A stretch of DNA of 64,000 bases from Paenibacillus mesophilus (GTDB taxonomy: Bacteria > Bacillota > Bacilli > Paenibacillales > NBRC-103111). The notes below the pieces were generated by a model. That model did not search any database. It was not told where the DNA came from and was given only the letters and a program-made list of their open reading frames with translations. Positions 1 through 9,228 of this stretch are shown here, piece by piece. Location of the stretch: contig NZ_VCRA01000001.1 of NCBI RefSeq assembly GCF_005938385.1, positions 1 to 64,000 of the forward strand, given 5' to 3'. Positions within the stretch are counted from its first letter, which is position 1, and every line of letters begins with the position of its first letter. The position numbers and the translations under genes are program-made.

Positions 1-1063
1 TAGGAAACCAAAAATCCCCTTCTGTACAATTTTGTTCCTGTGAGGCTGTGTCTATTAAAACTCCCCCTCAACGAAATCGTAAGAAAACAAGAGGAAATTG
101 GAGATATGCATTTATTCATAGAGGGAGTATAACCAGGAACGAAAAAGAGCGCTTCAAAAAATTACAAATTACCACCTTCCCTTATTTGAAAACGAATTAT
201 CTCACCATGAAAACAACGGTGAGCCAAGGAAAGTACTAATCGTGGTTGCCAGTTATGAAGATGGATTAGCGGTGGCTGAGGCTATGAATCAGGCGCATGC
301 ATGGGACAAGCGATTTTGTTGTGTAGTACGACCTCCCGAATCTGCAGAATCAAGCTATCCATTTCCGACCATCTTGCGTACAGAAATAGAGGACATTCCT
401 GATTATGGATATGACATCGTCATAGCTCCTATTGATGTAATAGCACGAGGGTATAATATCGTTCAACGTGTGCCTGGCAGGACGCACCGCTCCTATTTTG
501 GTTCTATCTGTTTGTTTATCCGTCCTTATTACAACGTCGATGATCCAATAAATCACTTCATTTTAATGCACCAAAAAGAGAAGCAATATAGAGATGAATT
601 GCTCCAACAAGGATTCCAATTTGAAAATTATATAAGACGCTTAAGACAGAAAACCCAAGGATTCATGCGCGGTCTTGCCGGTAAGCCTTTATATGCAATC
701 CTTTTGACGGAGAGAGAATTAAGCGATTTATGCTGGATGACTTTTGTTAAAGTGCAACAGGTTATCGGAAGGCTTCTTAGGGGGGATACAACGGCAAGGC
801 TCATCATATGTGATGCGAAAATGACAGGAATCAGAAGTGATCAAAGTTTCTTGCAAGAAGACCATACAGAGTTAAGCATTGAAGGAGGAAGCTCGAATGT
901 GCCCTCTTCACAATCTGAAATAAGCATGATTGAGATATGGAAAATGAACCTCGAAAAGCTACAGCATAACAATGTCTACACTTCACTATATGGTCCTTTT
1001 TTAAACAGTCTTTTCAATATTCAGGAGTATCAATATTCACAATTGCTGCTATCTAACAAATAA
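1..1063 (+). pseudogene. pPIWI_RE-associated DinG-like helicase, C-terminal part, frameshifted
   Basis: This is the tail of a superfamily 2 (DinG/XPD-like) helicase that accompanies pPIWI_RE proteins. The final domain reads from about 122 in frame 2, with recognisable helicase motifs VLIVVASY, DIVIAPIDVIARGYNI and QQVIGRLLRGD. Upstream the matching protein is in frame 1 (positions 4-132, containing PLLYNFVPVRLCLLKLP). Removing one G from the GGG run at about 123-125 would join the two frames without loss. An in-frame TAG also sits at 1-3. The gene is therefore either decayed or carries a sequencing indel. An ATG-initiated fragment of 273 codons (242-1063) exists but lacks the motor core and is unlikely to be functional alone. 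It ends 21 bp before the PIWI-like gene, as in known pPIWI_RE operons. Confidence 0.75.
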
Positions 1064-1084
1064 GAGAACTGAAAGGAGAATCCC

Positions 1085-3880
1085 ATGACTAGTCCTATCG
1101 AAGTGTTCGTTACTCCTCATTCCATACAAAATCGTTATGCAGATTGGTTACAGCACAATAACCAATCTCAAGCACTTCAACCTTATCAAATGGAAGTATC
1201 ACTGGATCAGTTGGAACTTCCAGAATGTTATATGCTTGTTTTTCCAGTGGAGTATTGCAAGAGGATCGAAGAACGATTGATGAAACTGAACGATAACCAA
1301 TGGAATCAAGAATTCCAAAACGTTCGCTGGTCTTCGCTTCGCAAAATGATTATGTTAGACCATGGCGTGATTTTTTTCAGTGAGTACTCAAACCGTGATA
1401 AGCGATTTCGAGTTTTTGCTGAAGAAATGGTTCCACTGCAGCATATAATTAGAACACTACGTGATTGGCATTTAAATGAGCTGAAGGAGCCTCTTGGCGA
1501 TCTGGACTTGGAAGATTGGGAATGGATCCAAATTTCGATTAGCGAGGAGATGATTCAGCATCGCGCCTATGGTTTTTTACCGAGCCTACTTCACCGCTTA
1601 TTTTGCCGTCAAGACCATATAATAGACGGAATGAATGGCAATAAACCGCTTCGTTTCCACCATGTAATAAAAGATATAGCAAGCACAAGTGTCGTTTCTG
1701 AGCCTGTCTGGGTCGAATGTTATTTAGGTTCTGCTCGGAAGGCAGAGAAAATAGCAAAACGCGTGTTTGGTGATTCTTTACTGACGCGATTTATTAAGAA
1801 GAAAAACAATTATTTCATAGAGCTTCCCATTTCCTATGAATTGCAGACATCCTTGATAACGAAACCATTTCATCCCGGTTCTTTCTTTATCAATTTTACG
1901 GTTTCCTTAAAACGTTACGCATATTGGGATGTTCAAAATGATTTACAATATAACGGAAGTGCAAGCATACTCATTCAGATGCCCTCACGTTATGAAGACC
2001 ATAATTGCTCGATCATGGCAGAGACAAAGCTCACAAAGAAAGGAGGGGCATTTAATTTAAGGACGGAGACCGAGTATGAGATGATTCGACGATTTGATAG
2101 AGAGAATGGCAAGGTTTCCTTCGAATCTTTCCTTGCGTTGCCATACGATCATATGAAGAATGATCATGATGCTGAGTACCGTTTGTTTATTATTTATAAC
2201 ACACAATATTTGGATGCCTCCACGATGCCTATTCAAGCAGGAATCGGTTTACAAGAAAGACACAAAGCTTTTTTAACTTTCGCTGATCATTTCAAAATGA
2301 AAATAATTGAAACGCATAGAGGTAATTCAGCAACGAAGCTGCGGCTCAACAGAGAAACACTCCCCTACTCCCCGTTTCGAGAGATCACAGAATGCCACAT
2401 TGACATATGGGATCATGAGGAGAAATTGCTCTTTAACAACGCTGCTTCCTACTGGATTCAAATGCATTTACTAAAAGATTATAAAACCTACTCCGTTAAG
2501 GATTGGACAGAAACAATTCAAAGTGAGCTGCTGCTCGCAAATGCAGAAGCAAAGAAAAAAAGCGTAAGCATTCATTATCACTCAGCAAACGTCAACTCTC
2601 ACTTTTCGGTCGTTAGTTCATTAAAGGAATTTGCAAACCGTACCAAAAGGACTAAAGATCCTTTCATTGCGAGTGTTTCAATTGATGACACTCATATACT
2701 CGTGGATTTCATTCTAGCTCAGCATCATTTATCCGTCCATTTCCGGTTTCAGCCACAAGGTAACATTACCGCGGCGATGAATACGGAAGAAAGTACTCGT
2801 TATGGCCGTGTAGTACCAATCGTGGGCCAAGAAACAAAGATGGAACGCACAACCGAAATACAGACAACTCTTCGAGAACGTAATACGAACCGCATGGCGC
2901 TTATTCACATTCCACCCTACCATATATTGGATCGTGCACTTCGCGTCGGGGATCCAAAAGATTTGATACGACAGGAATTCCTTAATGCCGGTATATTAAC
3001 TCAATTCATAAATAACATTGATCAAAGCAACCCCGATTTCCGTTTACGTAGTGCTGTGATGGATCTATTCAAACATAATGGTTTCTACCCGAAGAAATTA
3101 TTTGAGAATGGTTGGAGTGAGAATGAAATATGGCTCGGCGTATTTTCAGTTGAAGGTATCCGCAAGAACATCCGCCATGTCGTTATGACGCGCATTGAGT
3201 ATGGGAAGCCGCCATTATTTACTCTACTAAATGATTCTGACATCGGGGAAACCTCCACTATTTGGCTGGAGACTACCGACTTCCTTATCTTTTTGCGAAG
3301 CAAGACGAGCAGAAGTACTGCCACTCAGCAAATCATAGGAACGAATTGTAAAAGAGCAATTGAAGGCATCATAAGCCCGGACAAGGAAATATTCACGGTG
3401 TTTGATTATAGCCTTCGTTTTTCTGTATTCCCCTTTTTAAGGAATGATTTACTTTCGCATAATAATAAACCGTTTGATTTTACAAGCGACAATTTACATT
3501 TTTTCCGTTACAACGACAGCGATGAAGTCCCTAATGCTGATGTAATTGGGGTAAACAGAAAAACTAGAGCAATCGAAATTACACTTCAGTCAGGATTCTA
3601 TTGGGATGTCAGCGAGTCTTTGTTCTACAGTATGGCAGCGAAAAGCGATTCCATGAAGCTTGAGAATCAATTAATGAAAGAAGAGTATCCGGATACATGG
3701 ATCGCTAAGCCGAATGCAAGAGAGATGATTGCATTAGGAGAGCCCGAAAGCGAAAGAAGAAAAGCCTTGTGCAAAAAGCTTCATATCATGCGAAATTGTC
3801 TTACAACCTTCAATAAAGAAGCTGCAGATCCACTGCCTTTCATGTACAAAACGACGATTGAGAAATATCTCGAACACTAA
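1085..3880 (+). CDS. pPIWI_RE protein (prokaryotic PIWI-like, RNase H fold)
   Basis: A 931-residue protein with the layout of the pPIWI_RE family: an N-terminal module, a middle X/Y region and a C-terminal PIWI-like RNase H domain from about residue 600. The clearest family signature is the stretch around residues 605-660, with ALIHIPPY, GDPKDLIRQ and AGILTQFI followed by RLRSAVMDLF. The last ~40 residues have the helical end typical of PIWI domains (KKLHIMRNC, PLPFMYKTT). The family was proposed from comparative genomics to act in nucleic-acid-guided restriction, together with a DinG-like helicase and a restriction-type nuclease. Here the helicase is directly upstream but frameshifted, and no nuclease partner is visible in the window. 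The start at 1085 follows an AAGGAGA ribosome binding site. Confidence 0.82.
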   Translation: MTSPIEVFVTPHSIQNRYADWLQHNNQSQALQPYQMEVSLDQLELPECYMLVFPVEYCKRIEERLMKLNDNQWNQEFQNVRWSSLRKMIMLDHGVIFFSEYSNRDKRFRVFAEEMVPLQHIIRTLRDWHLNELKEPLGDLDLEDWEWIQISISEEMIQHRAYGFLPSLLHRLFCRQDHIIDGMNGNKPLRFHHVIKDIASTSVVSEPVWVECYLGSARKAEKIAKRVFGDSLLTRFIKKKNNYFIELPISYELQTSLITKPFHPGSFFINFTVSLKRYAYWDVQNDLQYNGSASILIQMPSRYEDHNCSIMAETKLTKKGGAFNLRTETEYEMIRRFDRENGKVSFESFLALPYDHMKNDHDAEYRLFIIYNTQYLDASTMPIQAGIGLQERHKAFLTFADHFKMKIIETHRGNSATKLRLNRETLPYSPFREITECHIDIWDHEEKLLFNNAASYWIQMHLLKDYKTYSVKDWTETIQSELLLANAEAKKKSVSIHYHSANVNSHFSVVSSLKEFANRTKRTKDPFIASVSIDDTHILVDFILAQHHLSVHFRFQPQGNITAAMNTEESTRYGRVVPIVGQETKMERTTEIQTTLRERNTNRMALIHIPPYHILDRALRVGDPKDLIRQEFLNAGILTQFINNIDQSNPDFRLRSAVMDLFKHNGFYPKKLFENGWSENEIWLGVFSVEGIRKNIRHVVMTRIEYGKPPLFTLLNDSDIGETSTIWLETTDFLIFLRSKTSRSTATQQIIGTNCKRAIEGIISPDKEIFTVFDYSLRFSVFPFLRNDLLSHNNKPFDFTSDNLHFFRYNDSDEVPNADVIGVNRKTRAIEITLQSGFYWDVSESLFYSMAAKSDSMKLENQLMKEEYPDTWIAKPNAREMIALGEPESERRKALCKKLHIMRNCLTTFNKEAADPLPFMYKTTIEKYLEH

Positions 3881-3904
3881 CCTAATAACATACAGTAAAA
3901 AGAT

Positions 3905-3949
3905 AAAATGCAAAGGCTGCCAAATCCAATAGCATCCTTTGCATTTTTT
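3905..3949 (+). terminator. Intrinsic terminator after the pPIWI_RE gene
   Basis: Inverted repeat AAAATGCAAAGG (3905-3916) and CCTTTGCATTTT (3936-3947) with a T run, 25 bp after the pPIWI_RE stop. Between here and 4071 I see nothing further. Confidence 0.8.
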
Positions 3950-4071
3950 GTTCTGCACTATCATTTCAAATCAAAATTCATATATACAACCAATGACAGC
4001 CGTCTGAAAGCAGTCCTTGGTTATTTAAGGGAACGATGATCACTTCATCATGTGGTTTATTTCTATGAATA

Positions 4072-4233
4072 TTACAATAGTGGCCTCTCCAATTTTAACT
4101 CGATTGGAGTCAAGACCCTCCAAATAACGACTTCAATCTTATCGTTAATGAACCAAAAGGAAATCAACTTCTCATTATCAAGCTCATTTACAAGTCCTAG
4201 GATTCGAAATACTACCATCAACTTTCTGTCCAT
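4072..4233 (-). CDS. Small hypothetical protein (53 aa)
   Basis: Begins 17 bp after the stop of the upstream zinc-ribbon gene on the same strand. An AAGGGGAAG ribosome binding site lies about 9 nt before the ATG. The product is rich in branched hydrophobic residues and charged pairs, with pieces such as MDRKLMVVFRILG and WFINDKIEVVIW that alternate like beta strands, and it has no membrane-length segment. I do not recognise it. The tight spacing and good ribosome binding site suggest it is the last gene of the WYL-AddB-AddA operon. It could instead be the C-terminal remnant of a larger gene. Confidence 0.45.
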   Translation of the reverse strand: MDRKLMVVFRILGLVNELDNEKLISFWFINDKIEVVIWRVLTPIELKLERPLL

Positions 4234-4249
4234 GATGACATACTTCCCC

Positions 4250-5857
4250 TTAATATTGAGGCCATGTAAAATTTGATTTGTAATATTCTTGTTTGAGACG
4301 TTTCAGGTCATGCTCCCACTCAGCAATAGCGTAAGCAAATTTTGTTTTACCGCCTGCCTGGGACTTACGTAGACGAACATTGCGTGCAATTGTAAAAACG
4401 ATCTCTTTTAGAGTCATTTTGGGAATCGCTTTACGAACCAATACGTCCCAGCGCTGAGTTCGATTGAGGCCAGTAATTCTGTAACCCTGACGATGTAGAT
4501 CGGTTTCCTCTCTAAAGTTACCTTCCCTATCCGATTGTCCTTCCGATTCCTTCGCTTCTGTACTTGGCCACGCAAAATAATTTGGAGCCGGCGGCGTTAT
4601 CACCACTGACTTTGGTGGAGTTTTCATCGGTTTATTCACCGCCTGTTTATGCGGGTAGTTAATTGGATCTAAATTCACTTTGCATCGGTAAGGTTCAAGC
4701 GCGCGGTTTAACTTGAGCTTCATGCTGTCATATGCGAAAATCCTATGACAGTGGTTGCATGTAAGCAGTTCAAAAACAACTTCTTTCTGCGCTTGATCTG
4801 AGTGTTTCATAAATCCGTCAACTGCGAAGCTTTCCTTCACCAATTTACTTTTACTGCAATGAGGACAGTGATCTGTTTTATTCTTTATCTGCCAGATACT
4901 GCTTACTTTGTTACTATTGATAGGTAACTCAAGGGTAACTGATGTTTCCGTTCGTTTTTGTAGGAATCTTATGATCTCTTCCCATAGCTTCGCTTTTTCG
5001 TGATCTTCAAATATTCGGCTCTGAGTCATCAAAGCAGCAATATTTCCCAATGTTTGACTATCATGCTCTCGATTATTCTTGACATCATAATACTTCTTAT
5101 AAAGTAGACTTTCAGGACTTTGAACATTTTCGATGAAACGTCCACTTTCCTTGGAAACTTCTATTAAGACATCGTCCATAGAGAGATAAAAGGCTATCCA
5201 TAAGAAGTGAGCAAACTGCTCTTCCTGAATCTTAGCATCCAGAAAAGGCCACTCTTCACTTATAAGATACTCCATCAAATCTCTCAACGGATAATACAAG
5301 TCGAAGGACAATAAGGTTTGCAAATAAATTATAATGTGATCAGGAGAATTCGTATCTGCTATCATTTGATTCAATTTAACGTGATTCTCGTGCAGATATT
5401 CATGAACACTGTCACGTAATTTTGATTGGGCTGCCCTCTTCATCCATCTCGTGATGTCAATGAGTAACCTGTCCATTTCATCTAGTTCGGATAAGTTCAT
5501 TGAAAACATCCGATCAAGAATAGGTGAAATCGACATCTGAACGAATTCTGAGGGTTCTTCATTATTCAGGATATCCGAAAGGAGATTAAGACCAACAATG
5601 GCCAGCGAGTATTTGTTATGTTCAAGCAATTCTCGAATCTTCTTGATAATGAAGGCAGCACTATCTACTCTATTGTAATCAGCAAGCGCACGGAGAAGTT
5701 TCTCCCATAAGGCTTCGTTGCAGCTTTCAAGAATAACTTCCCATAAAATCTCATTTTCAGACTTTACTTCTCTGCACCATATTTCCAACTGGTCAAAGGT
5801 GCTTTGGACGGTGTTCAGACCTTCATCGAATTTCTCTTTACTCTCAAAAATATTCAT
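4250..5857 (-). CDS. Helical protein with a CxxC...CxxC zinc site, AddAB-like operon partner
   Basis: A 535-residue protein of unknown family. Residues 1-320 are strongly helical and acidic. A probable zinc ribbon follows (HCPHC near 330 and CNHCHR near 366). A proline-rich linker leads to a conserved-looking basic C-terminal domain (GYRITGLNRTQRW, KEIVFTIARNVRLRK, FAYAIAEWEHDLKRLK). The gene follows the AddA-like gene by 56 bp on the same strand, so it is probably the last or next-to-last gene of that operon. The start at 5857 was chosen over the ATG at 5869 because GGAG lies 6 nt ahead of it. The zinc site and basic tail suggest nucleic-acid or protein binding. No catalytic motif is visible. 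Confidence 0.65.
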   Translation of the reverse strand: MNIFESKEKFDEGLNTVQSTFDQLEIWCREVKSENEILWEVILESCNEALWEKLLRALADYNRVDSAAFIIKKIRELLEHNKYSLAIVGLNLLSDILNNEEPSEFVQMSISPILDRMFSMNLSELDEMDRLLIDITRWMKRAAQSKLRDSVHEYLHENHVKLNQMIADTNSPDHIIIYLQTLLSFDLYYPLRDLMEYLISEEWPFLDAKIQEEQFAHFLWIAFYLSMDDVLIEVSKESGRFIENVQSPESLLYKKYYDVKNNREHDSQTLGNIAALMTQSRIFEDHEKAKLWEEIIRFLQKRTETSVTLELPINSNKVSSIWQIKNKTDHCPHCSKSKLVKESFAVDGFMKHSDQAQKEVVFELLTCNHCHRIFAYDSMKLKLNRALEPYRCKVNLDPINYPHKQAVNKPMKTPPKSVVITPPAPNYFAWPSTEAKESEGQSDREGNFREETDLHRQGYRITGLNRTQRWDVLVRKAIPKMTLKEIVFTIARNVRLRKSQAGGKTKFAYAIAEWEHDLKRLKQEYYKSNFTWPQY

Positions 5858-5913
5858 GGGCGTCTCCATAAATTATGATCGAAATTGATGAACATTCCTA
5901 ACTTCTTGGTTAG

Positions 5914-8900
5914 CTAAGCAACATATCCATTATTCAATTCAACATACTTCTTATGCCCTACAAAATAAAGCCCTGCTTCCTTTACCCTAAATCCAAATGT
6001 CTGCTCCCACTCCCGTGCATAGGTCATCACCTGCGGCCGATAGAACCGAACAAATGTTTCTTCCTTTCCTTCTTCGAAGTGGTCCGTCTTGAAGTCAACG
6101 ATCACCCATCCGTCCTCTTCTTCAAATAAGAAGTCGATGATACCCTCGACATAGACAGTACTTACAGAGTCTGCAAATATCCCATCCTCCTTTGAAGCCG
6201 CAACTTCTGGGGAGGAGTCAGTCTTAACAGCAATTTCCTCCGAGCTTTTCTTGAATAAAAGCCTGACTTCATGCATACGTGTTTTCGCTCGAAGCGCTCG
6301 TTGCCATAGATCACTATTCGTGAAACCAACCACTGTAAGTAAGGCTTCTGCTACGAAATCATCTTCCACATTGAGTTGATCTGCCAGCATTTCCATGTAG
6401 GAACCAAGTTGCTCGCCTACCATGCCTTTACCGGCAGCTTCTATGCCCATATGCACGAGGCTGCCATAAGCCATGCCACGCCCCTCGGACGACCATTCGG
6501 GTATTTCACCCGAGCTCTTGGTCAGACCGGTGACTGATAATCTCGCATACGTGGACTGTCCCAGTTGCGCAACTTTCGCATCTCGATCAGTCATGATCCC
6601 CGCTATGTCTAGCTGCCCTTTAAATTCCGTACGTTCCTGCTCCTTATAGGCAGGAACCTCAAGCTCCGGAACCATCTCCATTCCTAGAAGGAGAGGACTC
6701 CATGGGCATTTCGCTGGTTGATCGGGATACTGGCTTATAACAAGCATTTGCTTAGCACGAGTGGCGGCCACGTAAAGTAGCCGATCCTTTTCAGCGTTCA
6801 TAAACTCTCGCTCTTTGAGGTTCATGGCATCCCAACCCACAGGTTGAGCTAAGGTTTCTTTCACGAACTCATATTTCTGCTGCGATATGATAAAATAACC
6901 AACAGCCGGCTCGACTGTCCGATCAACATATTCTGTTGCATCGTGATCCGATTCACCACAAGGGCACGCGAGAAAAACAACTGGTGCTTCAAGCCCTTTG
7001 GCCTTATGTAGATTCATTATTCGCACGGATTCGTTTCGCCCCGCATATAGACTAGAGGTTTCTACACCTTTTCCTTGGCACCATGCCGCTAATGTGTCGG
7101 CCAAAGCCCCCCACCCAGCTGCACTGTTAATCTCATCCTGCAACTGCTGCAATAGCTTGATTAACGTCCCGGCACGTGTCGACCCTGCTTCTTTCTGGGA
7201 AGCATGAGCGAGCAAGCCCATATCCTCTGTGATGCGGATTAATGCTGTTACTGCCGGTAGCTTACGAGTCCAAGCATAGTATTTGCGTAACTTCTCAAGT
7301 ACTGTGTATACTGGCATCGCTTCCCGTAATTCAACTCCATTATCGGGTAAGGCCAGGTAATGAAAGGGATGCCCCGTCTTTTTGTAATCGTAGAGCTCCT
7401 GATCACTGATGCCAAACAGCTCACCTCGTAGCACGGATAGGAGTGCTATCTTATTAGAATGATCTGCTAAACAGGCAGACAACTGCGCCAAACTATACAT
7501 CTCCGGGTAAATGGCCGCGCTACCAGCTGTATCTGCCGAGATTCCACAACGATCCAATGCTTCAGCATACAGACTAATGAACTCTCTCGTTTTTAGCAAA
7601 ATAAGAAAATCACTCGGTACCGCTCTTCGTTCCTGGTATTCGCCTTTTGCATCTCGCTCCTGAACATTCAGTCCGTTCCTGCCACAAGCCCAAGCGATAT
7701 AAGCCGATACCTGTTTGGCATCTTCGTTAGCAACAGCGGCCTTCCCTCCTGCCATTTTCGGGTAGGTTAAGATACGGATGCCATGTGTTGCCTTTTTCTT
7801 TGCTGCTGGATTCGGTGATTGTGTCTGCATCTGAACAAAAGCAGCTTGCTGTTCATTTGCTACCTTAGGAAATTTAGACTCAAACTGATAATTTACATAA
7901 TCACCAATGGCTTGCACAGATCGAAAATTGGCATAGAGCTGTAGTATATCTCCAGTCTCTGTGATTCTTCGTTTTACTTCATTATAAATGGAAATATCCG
8001 CACGTCTGAATCGATAAATAGATTGCTTCGGATCGCCGACTATGAATAAGGAACCTGGACGTGGCTGCAGCTTACGCCAATCTTTTTCACTCGTGTTTTC
8101 AGAGCTTCCGGTTAAAAGAAACATCATCTCCGCTTGAATCGGATCGGTATCCTGGAACTCGTCTACCAGCAGCCGCTGAAATCTGCTTGCAAAATAACCT
8201 CGCACACTAACGGATTCACGTAGTATGGATGTCGCCTTTTCTAGTAAATCCTGAAAGCTGACAACCCCTGACTCTGTTCTTCTTTGCTGTGCATAGGCGA
8301 CGGCTGGAGCAACAAAATGGATCAGCTTCGGATACAGATACTCTCGCCAAGCTCTAAGGAAGGGAAATAAAACGGTTATCTGCCAGTCTTGAAATCGATC
8401 ACGAAGTTCCTTCGCCTTCGCTTTATCTGTCCATTTATTTTGCGTGACGTCCAGCTTCTTATCGAAATCCATCGCCATGGACAGTACGTGAAGGTCATTC
8501 TCCCAACTCCAATTGCGCTCCTTTTGCTTAATTAAGCGCAGGACCTTTTGCAAAGCATCCCAACCTTTTTCAGGCTCATAAGTCGGCATATAGGGCCATG
8601 CTTCTGACATTAAAGGTGGCAAGGACAAGCGAATCAAATCGAAATCAGGACGAGGCACTTCAGTTGCTTCTATGTTCACATCATTAAACAGGGATACCCT
8701 GTCATACACAGCTTTGAGTGTATTCACATTGATGCCATACTGCTGAAGTTCCTCCAACTCATTTATCCGTCCAAGCTCTTCAAGCTGCAGCAAGTAATCG
8801 TCCCAGCAAAGGCTTTGGAATTCCTCTCCCGATTGCTCATCCAGCTCTCTAAAGACAGGGTCCAAACCCGCCTCTACAGGGCGCTCACGAAGCAGCATGC

Positions 8901-9228
8901 CACAGAAAGCATGAATGGTGCCAATAAAATTCTGATCGAGCCCCTCCATTGCAGCTGCATACCGCTCTTTTTCTACTGGATCATCTGCATTACTTAGCGA
9001 CTTTTCCAATGCTAACCGAAAACGCTCCCGAAGCTCATCCGCCGCTTTTTTTGTAAAGGTGATCGCCGCGATGCGCCCAATCTGTGCTTGTCCGGTTCGA
9101 ATCAGAGAAACCATTCGACCAACGAGACTCGTCGTTTTACCTGACCCCGCTCCCGCTTCAACTAATAAGTTTGTTTCAAGATCGTCTACGATACGATTTC
9201 TAGCTTCCCAATCATTAGGTCTAGTCAA
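5914..9228 (-). CDS. AddA/RecB-like UvrD-family helicase with C-terminal PD-(D/E)XK nuclease
   Basis: An 1104-residue superfamily 1A helicase fused to a nuclease. Walker A AGAGSGKT is at residues 25-32, followed by AITFTKKAADELRER. The Walker B motif VDEFQDTDPIQ is near 360, and GDPKQSIYRFR and LHKAKGLEAPVV follow. The C-terminus has the nuclease core WVIVDFKTD near 1043 and a tyrosine-containing motif after it. The enzyme would act on DNA ends as a heterodimer with the two AddB-like products just upstream. Its TTG start overlaps the preceding stop by 8 bp and has GGAGGTGG 6 nt before it, so the two are probably translationally coupled. It is slightly shorter than housekeeping AddA and sits on an AT-rich element, so an accessory defence role is more likely than general repair. 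Confidence 0.85.
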   Translation of the reverse strand: MTRPNDWEARNRIVDDLETNLLVEAGAGSGKTTSLVGRMVSLIRTGQAQIGRIAAITFTKKAADELRERFRLALEKSLSNADDPVEKERYAAAMEGLDQNFIGTIHAFCGMLLRERPVEAGLDPVFRELDEQSGEEFQSLCWDDYLLQLEELGRINELEELQQYGINVNTLKAVYDRVSLFNDVNIEATEVPRPDFDLIRLSLPPLMSEAWPYMPTYEPEKGWDALQKVLRLIKQKERNWSWENDLHVLSMAMDFDKKLDVTQNKWTDKAKAKELRDRFQDWQITVLFPFLRAWREYLYPKLIHFVAPAVAYAQQRRTESGVVSFQDLLEKATSILRESVSVRGYFASRFQRLLVDEFQDTDPIQAEMMFLLTGSSENTSEKDWRKLQPRPGSLFIVGDPKQSIYRFRRADISIYNEVKRRITETGDILQLYANFRSVQAIGDYVNYQFESKFPKVANEQQAAFVQMQTQSPNPAAKKKATHGIRILTYPKMAGGKAAVANEDAKQVSAYIAWACGRNGLNVQERDAKGEYQERRAVPSDFLILLKTREFISLYAEALDRCGISADTAGSAAIYPEMYSLAQLSACLADHSNKIALLSVLRGELFGISDQELYDYKKTGHPFHYLALPDNGVELREAMPVYTVLEKLRKYYAWTRKLPAVTALIRITEDMGLLAHASQKEAGSTRAGTLIKLLQQLQDEINSAAGWGALADTLAAWCQGKGVETSSLYAGRNESVRIMNLHKAKGLEAPVVFLACPCGESDHDATEYVDRTVEPAVGYFIISQQKYEFVKETLAQPVGWDAMNLKEREFMNAEKDRLLYVAATRAKQMLVISQYPDQPAKCPWSPLLLGMEMVPELEVPAYKEQERTEFKGQLDIAGIMTDRDAKVAQLGQSTYARLSVTGLTKSSGEIPEWSSEGRGMAYGSLVHMGIEAAGKGMVGEQLGSYMEMLADQLNVEDDFVAEALLTVVGFTNSDLWQRALRAKTRMHEVRLLFKKSSEEIAVKTDSSPEVAASKEDGIFADSVSTVYVEGIIDFLFEEEDGWVIVDFKTDHFEEGKEETFVRFYRPQVMTYAREWEQTFGFRVKEAGLYFVGHKKYVELNNGYVA

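Noticed and set aside
48..239. Open frame of 63 codons at the left edge
   Set aside because: It is out of frame with the helicase, which reads clearly in frame 1 and then frame 2 through the same bases.
4052..4276. Plus-strand frame of 74 codons
   Set aside because: It lies antisense to the better supported 53-codon frame with a good ribosome binding site and has no site of its own.
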